From CBDCRK01 sp965220955 (GTDB lineage Bacteria > Desulfobacterota > Binatia > Bin18 > CBDCRK01), in NCBI GenBank assembly GCA_965220955.1, contig CBDCRK010000017.1:124001-188000 (forward strand): DNA of 64,000 nt, in the 5' to 3' direction. This document shows positions 58,270 through 64,000 of the stretch, one piece after another. Within the stretch, counting starts at the first letter, position 1; the number at the start of each line of letters is the position of its first letter. The position numbers and the translations under genes were made by a program. The notes under the pieces were generated by a model, which was not told the origin of the DNA, searched no databases, and saw only the letters and a list, made by a program, of their open reading frames with translations.

Positions 58270-58605
58270 ATGGGTATCTTTCGATTATACACAGGCGACG
58301 ATGGCCAGTCTCATATTGAAGATCAGGATTTGGCCTCACATCCGGTTTTAACCTCACCGCAGGCCACAGCGCATATTTTTTTTGGCGAGATGGCGGTTGG
58401 TAGGTTCATAGATTGGCATCCTGCGCCGCGTCGGCAATATGTCATTATTCTCTCTGGCCAGTTAGAAATTGGCCTGGGGGATGGTACTATGCGGCGTTTC
58501 GGGCCTGGGGATGCCCGTCTGGTGGAAGATACCACCGGCCAAGGCCATACCACGCGTGTTGTGGGCAATGAGCCGGTGATTACCGCTGTTGTGCCACTTG
58601 CCTAA
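58270..58605 (+). CDS. Small cupin-domain protein
   Basis: A 111-residue single-cupin protein: AHIFFGEMAVGRFIDWHPAP, RRQYVIILSGQLEIGLGDGT and FGPGDARLVEDTTGQGHTTR form the two cupin motifs. Candidate metal ligands are H in DWHPAP, Q/Y in RRQY and H in GQGHTT. Members of this kind are often uncharacterised sensors or isomerases. AAAAGGAG lies before the ATG. The gene stands alone, divergent from the deiodinase-like gene, with about 145 bp between them. Confidence 0.8.
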   Translation: MGIFRLYTGDDGQSHIEDQDLASHPVLTSPQATAHIFFGEMAVGRFIDWHPAPRRQYVIILSGQLEIGLGDGTMRRFGPGDARLVEDTTGQGHTTRVVGNEPVITAVVPLA

Positions 58606-58662
58606 GCGGAGGCCTACAGCTCCTTATTCCTCGGGTCAATGAATACTGTATAAGGAGAAAAT

Positions 58663-59036
58663 ATGGCAAGCCTTGAGGTTTATACAAAAGACTGGTGTCC
58701 CTACTGTGCCAAAGCAAAAGCCCTCCTTAAGTCTAAAGGGCTCTCTTATCAGGAGGGCGATGTGACCTTCAGCCTGTAGAGATCCACGGTAAGGAGCAAG
58801 TCGAAGGTTTTTCGGTCAAAGATCTCCAGACCGGCGAAACCCGTCACCTAGACGTGCAGGGGGTTTTCATTGCAATAAGCCTTTGCCCTGTCACTCGGTC
58901 AGCTTCTTCTTTTCCATACATGCTTTCCCAGAACGAGGTCATAGGCGGCTACCTGAAAGCCAACCCTCTAAGTTTTCGGTCCCGAGTCCCGAGTATCAAG
59001 TCCAAGAAGTACATCGCCGCCAGCCTCTGCTCTTGA
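58663..59036 (+). pseudogene. Glutaredoxin stub joined to a thioredoxin-reductase fragment
   Basis: AAGGAGAAA precedes ATG 58663, which opens MASLEVYTKDWCPYCAKAKA, the CPYC active site of glutaredoxin, and stops at 58777 after 38 codons. In another frame, from 58776, the text VEIHGKEQVEGFSVKDLQTG, TRHLDVQGVFIAI and NEVIGGYLKA follows; this is the late NADPH/FAD region of thioredoxin reductase. The intervening 250 or so residues are gone. Thus a glutaredoxin-thioredoxin reductase pair was collapsed by a deletion. Confidence 0.65.
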
Positions 59037-59083
59037 CTGAGACGGCACTCCGCTCCCATAATCAGTCCCAGAAAGGGGGAGTT

Positions 59084-59923
59084 ATGACCAACCTTTATCA
59101 GGATTGCACAGTTACCCTGCGGGGATTGAGTTTCCATTATCTTGACTGGGGAACCGAGGGCAAGCCGCCGTTTGTGTGCCTGCACGGTGGGGCACAAACC
59201 GCGCATAGCTGGGATGATTTTGCGCCAGTGGTGCGGGGAGACTATCACATCTATGCTCTGAACCAGCGCGGGCATGGGGACTCGGACTGGGCTGCGGATG
59301 GAGACTATAGCCGCCAGACGCAGAGTGACGACGTATCCGCCTTTGTCTCAGCCCTAGGACTCCCGCCCTTTATCCTTACCGGCCTGTCCATGGGCGGGAT
59401 TAATGCCATCACCTATACTGCCCGGCATGCTGAGACCGTACGGGCGTTGATCATTGTAGACGTGGGACCGGAAATTGAGCGGCGCGGTCGGGAGAACATC
59501 CAGGGCTTTATCTCCGGGATTGATGAGCTAGACTCTTTTGAGGCCTTTGTCGAACGTGCCCATCGTTTTAATCCTCGCCGCTCCCTGGACAACCTGCGCC
59601 AGCGCTTGTCACATAACCTTAAGCAGCTGCCTAGCGGCAAGTGGACGTGGAAATTCGATCAAAAACGCCTAAGCGCAGGCGTTCGCTCCGACATTGGACC
59701 TGAAGGATTATGGGAAGACGTACGCCAGATCCGCTGTCCTACCTTGATTGTGCGCGGTGGGGAAAGCGATATCCTGGCTCCGGAGGCAGCCGAGAGAATG
59801 CAAGCCGCCATTCCTAACAGTCGTATTGTTGTGGTGCCCGGGGCCGGGCACTCGGTTATGGGGGATAACCCCGAGGGCTTTGCCGCTGCGGTGCAGGACT
59901 TTCTGCGCACATTGAACCATTGA
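59084..59923 (+). CDS. Alpha/beta hydrolase (serine-type)
   Basis: A 279-residue alpha/beta hydrolase. ATG 59084 follows AAAGGGGGA. HGGAQTAHSWDDF is the oxyanion loop, S102 in TGLSMGGINA is the nucleophile, D is in GGESDILAPE, and H is in PGAGHSVMGDNP. A serine nucleophile separates it from the Asp-type enzyme at 24280. The family covers lactonases, C-C hydrolases and esterases; the specific reaction is not clear. Confidence 0.87.
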   Translation: MTNLYQDCTVTLRGLSFHYLDWGTEGKPPFVCLHGGAQTAHSWDDFAPVVRGDYHIYALNQRGHGDSDWAADGDYSRQTQSDDVSAFVSALGLPPFILTGLSMGGINAITYTARHAETVRALIIVDVGPEIERRGRENIQGFISGIDELDSFEAFVERAHRFNPRRSLDNLRQRLSHNLKQLPSGKWTWKFDQKRLSAGVRSDIGPEGLWEDVRQIRCPTLIVRGGESDILAPEAAERMQAAIPNSRIVVVPGAGHSVMGDNPEGFAAAVQDFLRTLNH

Positions 59924-59976
59924 GTCATTATACCAATGAGAGAATGGAGTAATGAAAAAGTGAATCAATGGCTCAA

Positions 59977-60174
59977 TCAATTTGTCTCCGCGCGGATCGG
60001 TAGCGCTAAGGGACGGATGGGAGACCCGGTGGCGCCCCGAAGTTTAATCGGGGCGGCAATAAAGGCAAACTCATACACCTGATCTTTGGCCAGATCTTCT
60101 AACCACAAAATCTCCAGCAAGCAGACGGAAAATCCCAATCCAATGCTGACTCCTCTAAAATATAAAGCTTTCAA
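59977..60174 (-). pseudogene. C-terminal fragment of a cyclase-family (kynurenine formamidase-like) protein
   Basis: On the minus strand the frame reads LLEILWLEDLAKDQVYEFAF, IAAPIKLRGATGSPIRPLAL, the final strands of the cyclase/KynB-like metal hydrolases, where IKLxGxxGSPxRPxA is the conserved ending. The first 200 residues with the metal site are absent; only a short unrelated lead-in remains. The 190 bases after it on the plus strand contain nothing recognisable. Confidence 0.65.
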
Positions 60175-60367
60175 GACCCTCCCTCCTTTGGTAAGCAGAT
60201 GAGCAATTATTCCGCTCTTGTGCTGATGATGTCAATCTTTTTCTCTTAGCCTCTTGACCCTAACTATTGACGCGGTGGGAGGGAACCAATACGATGGACC
60301 ACGATTTGGACTAACCGTTCTCGCAGGCATCCTAGGAAATTTCTTCCTACTGAAGGAGGGTATCACT

Positions 60368-60907
60368 ATGGAAGAGACGATCAAAGTCAAAGTCCAACCG
60401 TTTACCGCCGAGGCCTTTCGTCCCTACGGTCAGATGTTAGAAAGCAAACAGCCGATTTTTCCGGAGACAGAAGAAGGGCGAGTAGCCATGGAGTTGCTGC
60501 GCGTTAAACACCGCGCCAATGCCAGACGAACCGAGCAGTTGGCCATTCACTTCTCGTATAACCAGACGTTTATTCCCGTACAGGGGACCATGGTGTTGCT
60601 TGTGGCCCCGCCTCCGCGCAACCGTGAAGTCGGTCCTGAGGGTTATGAGCTGGACTATGAGCAGCTTGCGGCTTTTGTGGTGGAGCCCGGCCAGGCGGCC
60701 TTTATTGAGAAAGGTACTTGGCACAATGTTGTCACGCTTGGGTCTGAGTGCACCTTTATCAATCTAACCCGCAAGAACCCAGGCGAGGGAACCAGCCAGG
60801 TCGGAGATCTGGAGGGGCGCATTGAAAAAATACCGTCCAGACGGCCCTATGTAGAGTTTGTTGACGTCAAGAAACGCGACAATCGTATTATTGAGCTGGA
60901 TTTTTAA
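60368..60907 (+). CDS. Ureidoglycolate lyase/hydrolase-like cupin (AllA-like)
   Basis: A 179-residue protein. AAGGAGGG lies 8 bases before ATG 60368. VKVQPFTAEAFRPYGQMLES is the standard opening of the ureidoglycolate lyase family (compare AFxPFGxVIE), and QTFIPVQGTMVLLVAPP, AAFVVEPGQAAFIEKGTWHN provide the barrel and the His of the active site. In allantoin breakdown the enzyme releases glyoxylate and urea. No other allantoin gene is present, but the window is rich in ureido- and amide-cleaving enzymes. A terminator follows. Confidence 0.8.
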   Translation: MEETIKVKVQPFTAEAFRPYGQMLESKQPIFPETEEGRVAMELLRVKHRANARRTEQLAIHFSYNQTFIPVQGTMVLLVAPPPRNREVGPEGYELDYEQLAAFVVEPGQAAFIEKGTWHNVVTLGSECTFINLTRKNPGEGTSQVGDLEGRIEKIPSRRPYVEFVDVKKRDNRIIELDF

Positions 60908-60918
60908 AAAGATTGTAG

Positions 60919-60943
60919 GGGCTTGATTTATCAAGCCCTTTTT
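60919..60943. terminator. Rho-independent terminator
   Basis: GGGCTTGAT (60919-60927) pairs with ATCAAGCCC (60930-60938), followed by TTTTT (60939-60943). It begins 12 bases after the stop of the AllA-like gene. Its GTAGGGGC lead-in links it to the palindromic repeats at 17039-17205. Confidence 0.75.
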
Positions 60944-60982
60944 CGATTCGGATAAATCTGACTCCTACTGAAGGAGGTCACC

Positions 60983-62098
60983 ATGTCATACAAGATTATT
61001 GATGCGGATGCCCACATGTGCGAGCCGCCCAATTTATGGCTAGAGAGGATCGACGAGCGGTTTCGCGACCGGGCACCGCGAGTGGTTAAAGATTTTAAAG
61101 GTAAAAAGGGGTCCTTTTTTGTCTGCGAGAACCTGCCGCCAATGCGGGTCTCTGGTGCGTTTGCTGCGGGTAAGACGTTCGACAAGGCTTTTATGGAGGC
61201 AGGCATAGAGGACGCGCTGCCTGGAGGTTGGGATCCAGCCGCACGGCTAAAAGACATGGAGTTGGATGGGGTTGAAGCCGCAGTTTTGTATACCACTTTT
61301 GGCTTTATGCTCTTTCGGCTGGAGGATGCTGAATTCCAGGAGGCCTGCTTTCGGGTTTATAACGACTGGCTGGCCGAGTTTTGCAGCTATGCCCCAAAGC
61401 AGCTTGCCGGTCTGGGGCTGGTTGCGCTGTTTGATGTTGACCGAGGGAGGCAGGAGCTGGAGCGCTGCAAGAAAATGGGTCTAAAGGGAGCAATGGTTTG
61501 GGCCTGCCCGCCGGAAGATCGGCCCTATAGCTCCCCTATGTATGACCCCTTCTGGGCAACGGCACAAGACTTAGAAATGCCGCTCTCACTGCATCTGGCC
61601 ACGGGGCGCAGAAGAGAGAGTAATTTAAGTGAAAGAGATCTAGCAGAGTTTTGGGTGAATTCTGTTGTCAGGCCGCACGAGATTCAGCATTCGCTCCTGA
61701 TGCTGGTTTTTGCGGGGGTGCTGGAGCGTTTTCCCCGCCTTAAGCTGGTTTCCGCGGAGAACGATATTGCCTGGGTGCCCCATCTTCTGGAGCGAGCGGA
61801 TAAGTATCACCGCCGGTGGAAGCAGGGCTATGATGCCCCGCTCTCGCTCAAGCCTAGCGAATACTTTCGCCGTCAGGTTTATGCTACTTTCATTGATGAT
61901 CCCATGGGCCTTAAGACCTACCAGCTTACCGGCAGTGCCGACAATTTCATGTGGTCCACGGATTACCCCCATCAGGCTGCCACCTGGCCCCACTCGCAGG
62001 AGGTACTAGAGCGGGATTTTCAGGGGATCCCAGAAGAGGACAAACGCAAGATTGTGCGCGAGAACACGGCCAAGCTCTATGGATTTGAGCTGGGGTAA
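60983..62098 (+). CDS. Amidohydrolase family 2 (ACMSD-like) metal-dependent enzyme
   Basis: A 371-residue TIM-barrel amidohydrolase. The N-terminal motif is IIDADAHMCEPPNLWLERID, the C-terminal catalytic Asp lies in MWSTDYPHQAATW, and SAENDIAWVPHLLERADKYH corresponds to the segment seen in the relative at 29994. The two are diverged paralogues of the decarboxylase-like subfamily acting on aromatic or heteroaromatic acids. GAAGGAGG precedes the ATG. Confidence 0.88.
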   Translation: MSYKIIDADAHMCEPPNLWLERIDERFRDRAPRVVKDFKGKKGSFFVCENLPPMRVSGAFAAGKTFDKAFMEAGIEDALPGGWDPAARLKDMELDGVEAAVLYTTFGFMLFRLEDAEFQEACFRVYNDWLAEFCSYAPKQLAGLGLVALFDVDRGRQELERCKKMGLKGAMVWACPPEDRPYSSPMYDPFWATAQDLEMPLSLHLATGRRRESNLSERDLAEFWVNSVVRPHEIQHSLLMLVFAGVLERFPRLKLVSAENDIAWVPHLLERADKYHRRWKQGYDAPLSLKPSEYFRRQVYATFIDDPMGLKTYQLTGSADNFMWSTDYPHQAATWPHSQEVLERDFQGIPEEDKRKIVRENTAKLYGFELG

Positions 62099-62127
62099 GG
62101 GCTATACCGGATAGCTAATATAGTTTT

Positions 62128-62154
62128 CAACCAGCTGCCACAGGTAGCTGGTTG
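62128..62154. terminator. Hairpin after the amidohydrolase gene
   Basis: CAACCAGCT (62128-62136) pairs with AGCTGGTTG (62146-62154), a perfect 9-bp stem with a 9-base loop. It lies 30 bases after the stop codon. No T-run follows, so it may protect the mRNA end rather than terminate by itself. Confidence 0.45.
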
Positions 62155-62161
62155 ACGGGGG

Positions 62162-62281
62162 CTATTGGGGTACAGCTTCCACAATGCCAATCGGTGCCGG
62201 CAGCGGCTTTACCATTGTCAGCTTGAAGCCCACTTGATCGAACAGTTCCTTGAATTTTTCCTCAGCTACGACCAATTTCCT
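62162..62281 (-). pseudogene. C-terminal fragment of a SAM-dependent O-methyltransferase
   Basis: On the minus strand a 38-codon frame reads KLVVAEEKFKELFDQVGFKL, TMVKPLPAPIGIVEAVPQ and stops at 62162. This is the usual end of plant/bacterial O-methyltransferases and TcmN-like enzymes (E-x-L-x-x-AGF ... IxEAxP). A stop lies just upstream in the same frame and the catalytic Rossmann part is absent. Confidence 0.55.
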
Positions 62282-62295
62282 ACTTTAAGCTTCTC

Positions 62296-62325
62296 TTGAC
62301 CTTTATAGGCTGCAAGCGGTAGAGT
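62296..62325 (+). promoter_or_regulatory. Promoter-like element before the His-rich secreted protein
   Basis: TTGACC (62296-62301) and TAGAGT (62320-62325) are separated by 18 bp, leaving a 65-base leader before ATG 62391. A very similar element with the same spacing occurs at 52162-52191 (TTGACC, TAGAGC, and shared AGG-TG-AAG bases in the spacer). Two matching sites suggest a common regulator. Confidence 0.35.
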
Positions 62326-62390
62326 CCATTTATCAGGGTGGGGAGGAGTGCTTGGGACGCTGGGAGATCTCTTTTAGGAAGGTGAGAGCT

Positions 62391-63041
62391 ATGAAAAGAG
62401 GAGCTATAGCGTTTATTGTCCTCTCTGTCTCGATATGTTTGGCCACGCAAGTCTGGGCCCAGGGAATAGGAAGACGTGGTTTCGGAGGTCATTCGGGTGC
62501 CTTCCGCAGTGGCTTTGGACATGGCAGCCTACACTCACGGTCTGGGCCTCACCTTCATGGAGCTGGCCGCCATCGGCGTTTCCACAACCATCGCTCCGTT
62601 CCCCATGGGTATGGTCACCACCAGTCTTTTCATTACAAGCGTCATCACTTTGCTCCCCATGGGTATGGTCACCACCAGTCTTTTCGTTACAAGCGTCATC
62701 ACTTTGCTCCCCATGGGTATGGTCACCAACGCTCCCCATGGGTATGGTCACCAACGGCATTTCGTTACAAGCGTCATCACTTCGGCAGGCACTTCGGCAG
62801 GCACTTCGGCAGGCACTTCGGCAGGCACTTCCATCACTATGGACACTACTATCCCTTTGCCTTCTACGGTCCTGCTACGGTAATCGTTAGTTACCCTTTC
62901 TTTTGCCGGCCCCACGGGCTTGGGTTTACCGATCAAGCTCTGTTTTTTAATCACTTATACCAAGTCCACCAGATCCCGCTGGAAAACGCCCTCTCTTCTT
63001 GTAAACCGGTGGGTTCTCGCTTTGTTTTCTATGGCTATTAG
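62391..63041 (+). CDS. Secreted His/Gly/Tyr-rich repeat protein
   Basis: A 216-residue protein. MKRGAIAFIVLSVSICLATQ followed by VWAQ is a classical signal peptide, so it is exported. The mature part is built of repeats: PHGYGHHQSFHYKRHHFA units of 18 residues (about 70-130) and a GRHF tetrapeptide array of four units (about 142-157), then HHYGHYYPFAFYGPA. The C-terminal 45 residues (FFCRPHGLGFTDQALFFNHL) look folded and contain two cysteines. The His density suggests metal binding; I do not recognise the family. AGGAAGGTGAG precedes the start. The repeat DNA is open in more than one forward frame. Confidence 0.7.
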   Translation: MKRGAIAFIVLSVSICLATQVWAQGIGRRGFGGHSGAFRSGFGHGSLHSRSGPHLHGAGRHRRFHNHRSVPHGYGHHQSFHYKRHHFAPHGYGHHQSFRYKRHHFAPHGYGHQRSPWVWSPTAFRYKRHHFGRHFGRHFGRHFGRHFHHYGHYYPFAFYGPATVIVSYPFFCRPHGLGFTDQALFFNHLYQVHQIPLENALSSCKPVGSRFVFYGY

Positions 63042-63109
63042 CCACTTTACTCTTCAGGTGCATAGTCTGCTTGAATGTTCACTACCCTCAATAAAAGAAG
63101 GAGAGAGCT

Positions 63110-63982
63110 ATGCAGTATGGGTTGCATATAGGCAACGGGTCAGCGGTTACGGATTCGGCAGTGCTATGCGACGTGGCACAATTAGCGGAGGAGCTAGGTT
63201 ATGAGTCGATCTTGATTGGCGATCATGTGATGCCTCCCCGCAAAATCAACTCGCCTTATCCCCTGCCGGTGGAAACCGTGCCCTGGAATATATACCAGGA
63301 GGAAGACTGGCCGGACTGCTTCGCTATGCTGGCTTTTCTGGCGGCTGCAACCAAGAAGGTGCGTTTGGGCACTAGCGTTATTATCCTACCCTATCGTCAT
63401 CCTATTGTGATGGCCAAGATGCTTGCCACTATCGACCGCCTGTCTGGGGGTCGGGTTATTTGCGGAGTTGGCATTGGCTGGATAGAAGCAGAGTTTGATT
63501 TTCTGGGAGCCCCGTTTGCCGAACGGGCCGTTATGAGTGAAGAATATATTATGGTCATGAAAGCGCTCTGGACCCAGAAGAAGCCACGCATAGACGGCCG
63601 CTATATAACAATCAACCAGGATGTCAACTTTGGTCCGCTGCCAGTGCAAAACCCCCATCCTCCTATCTGGGTAGGAGGTAACACCCTTCCTGCTATGCGC
63701 CGTGTGGCCCGCTGGGGAGATGGTTGGCAACCAGTCTTTCTGCCGCTTGAGGTCATCCAACAGAAACTTGAGCAGCTCCGGTCCCTTGTTGAAAAGGAAG
63801 GTCGGGACTTTTATCGCCTTGAGATTTCAACTTTGGTAGGCGCCAACACCAGCCTAGAAGAGGCAAAAGCTTATCAGGCCACAGGCTTCCATCTACTGTA
63901 TACAGGGTTCTCTTCGAACAAGCCTCAGAAGATGTTCGCTGAAATGAAACAGTTTGCTGGAACCCTGCGTGAAGCTGGATAG
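63110..63982 (+). CDS. LLM-class F420-dependent oxidoreductase
   Basis: A 290-residue luciferase-like F420 enzyme: MQYGLHIGNGSAVTDSAVLC at the start, ELGYESILIGDHVMPPRKIN, VRLGTSVIILPYRHPIVMAK, GGRVICGVGIGWIEAEFDFL and PPIWVGGNTLPAMRRVARWG. The last two segments are typical of the TIGR03619-like F420 subgroup. GAAGGAGAG precedes the ATG. The stop is at 63980 and the final 18 bases of the window are non-coding. Confidence 0.88.
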   Translation: MQYGLHIGNGSAVTDSAVLCDVAQLAEELGYESILIGDHVMPPRKINSPYPLPVETVPWNIYQEEDWPDCFAMLAFLAAATKKVRLGTSVIILPYRHPIVMAKMLATIDRLSGGRVICGVGIGWIEAEFDFLGAPFAERAVMSEEYIMVMKALWTQKKPRIDGRYITINQDVNFGPLPVQNPHPPIWVGGNTLPAMRRVARWGDGWQPVFLPLEVIQQKLEQLRSLVEKEGRDFYRLEISTLVGANTSLEEAKAYQATGFHLLYTGFSSNKPQKMFAEMKQFAGTLREAG

Positions 63983-64000
63983 GCTTGGTTCTTCTGGAAA

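Noticed and set aside
62435..62890. Overlapping alternative-frame genes across the His-rich repeats
   Set aside because: The open alternative frames follow from repeat units whose length is a multiple of three; they lack ribosome sites and signal peptides.
1..64000. tRNA, rRNA or other structured RNA genes
   Set aside because: I found no cloverleaf-like segments with a TTCGA arm in the gaps and no rRNA-like sequence; a tRNAscan/Infernal run would be needed to be certain.

Overview
The window is bacterial and of moderate GC. It is dense with Shine-Dalgarno-led genes for acyl-CoA, amide, ester and F420/flavin chemistry: LLM-type oxidoreductases, acyl-CoA dehydrogenases, a CaiB-type CoA transferase, amidohydrolases, CocE/NonD hydrolases, AtzE/GatA-like amidases and a CoxLMS-type molybdenum hydroxylase. 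F420-type enzymes, a probable selenoprotein, TPR/cyclase relics and many decaying genes together suggest a large-genome uncultured lineage of the Tectomicrobia/Entotheonella, Binatota or deltaproteobacterial kind. That placement is a guess; no rRNA or single-copy phylogenetic marker is present.

Layout. 1-9040: a type I restriction-modification locus. It has an HTH-fused HsdM with its own operator-overlapped promoter, a HicB gene split by a 165-bp MITE, an ORF6N protein, a broken HsdS, a remnant of an AlbA_2/AAA-type gene, HsdR and a YgjP-like metallopeptidase. 9160-19660: acyl-CoA dehydrogenase, HMG-CoA-synthase-like/DUF35 fusion plus thiolase, relics of a FAS1-like dehydratase and an SDR, two different candidate diiron helical proteins, and a CoxM-CoxS-CoxL molybdenum hydroxylase operon. 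19834-24183: a tightly overlapping three-gene operon of HNH nuclease, double-GHKL histidine kinase and response regulator, which is the best candidate for an undescribed signalling-controlled defence or DNA-processing system. 24280-35155: alpha/beta hydrolase, glucose-6-phosphate isomerase, MsrB, a minus-strand catabolic block (CoA transferase, VOC dioxygenase-like, amidohydrolase, amidase plus GatC-like subunit) and an isochorismatase-like hydrolase. 35773-42903: two tandem CocE/NonD hydrolases, LLM oxidoreductase, a Ddn-like F420 protein, a decayed HicAB pair and RidA. 43017-49586: two paralogous small-subunit/amidase pairs flanking a minimal subtilase and a large E1/transketolase-like ThDP enzyme. 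49732-63982: lipid and redox enzymes, a deiodinase-like gene with an in-frame UGA followed by a SECIS-like hairpin, a cupin, a hydrolase, a ureidoglycolate-lyase-like protein, an amidohydrolase, a secreted His/Gly/Tyr-rich repeat protein and a further LLM oxidoreductase.

At least twenty gene relics lie between intact genes: truncations, frameshifts, chimeric joints and a MITE insertion. Several families of short palindromic repeats recur in the intergenic spaces. The genome seems to be gaining and eroding accessory genes quickly while keeping a catabolic core. All statements come from reading the sequence and from general knowledge of families; no database search was run.
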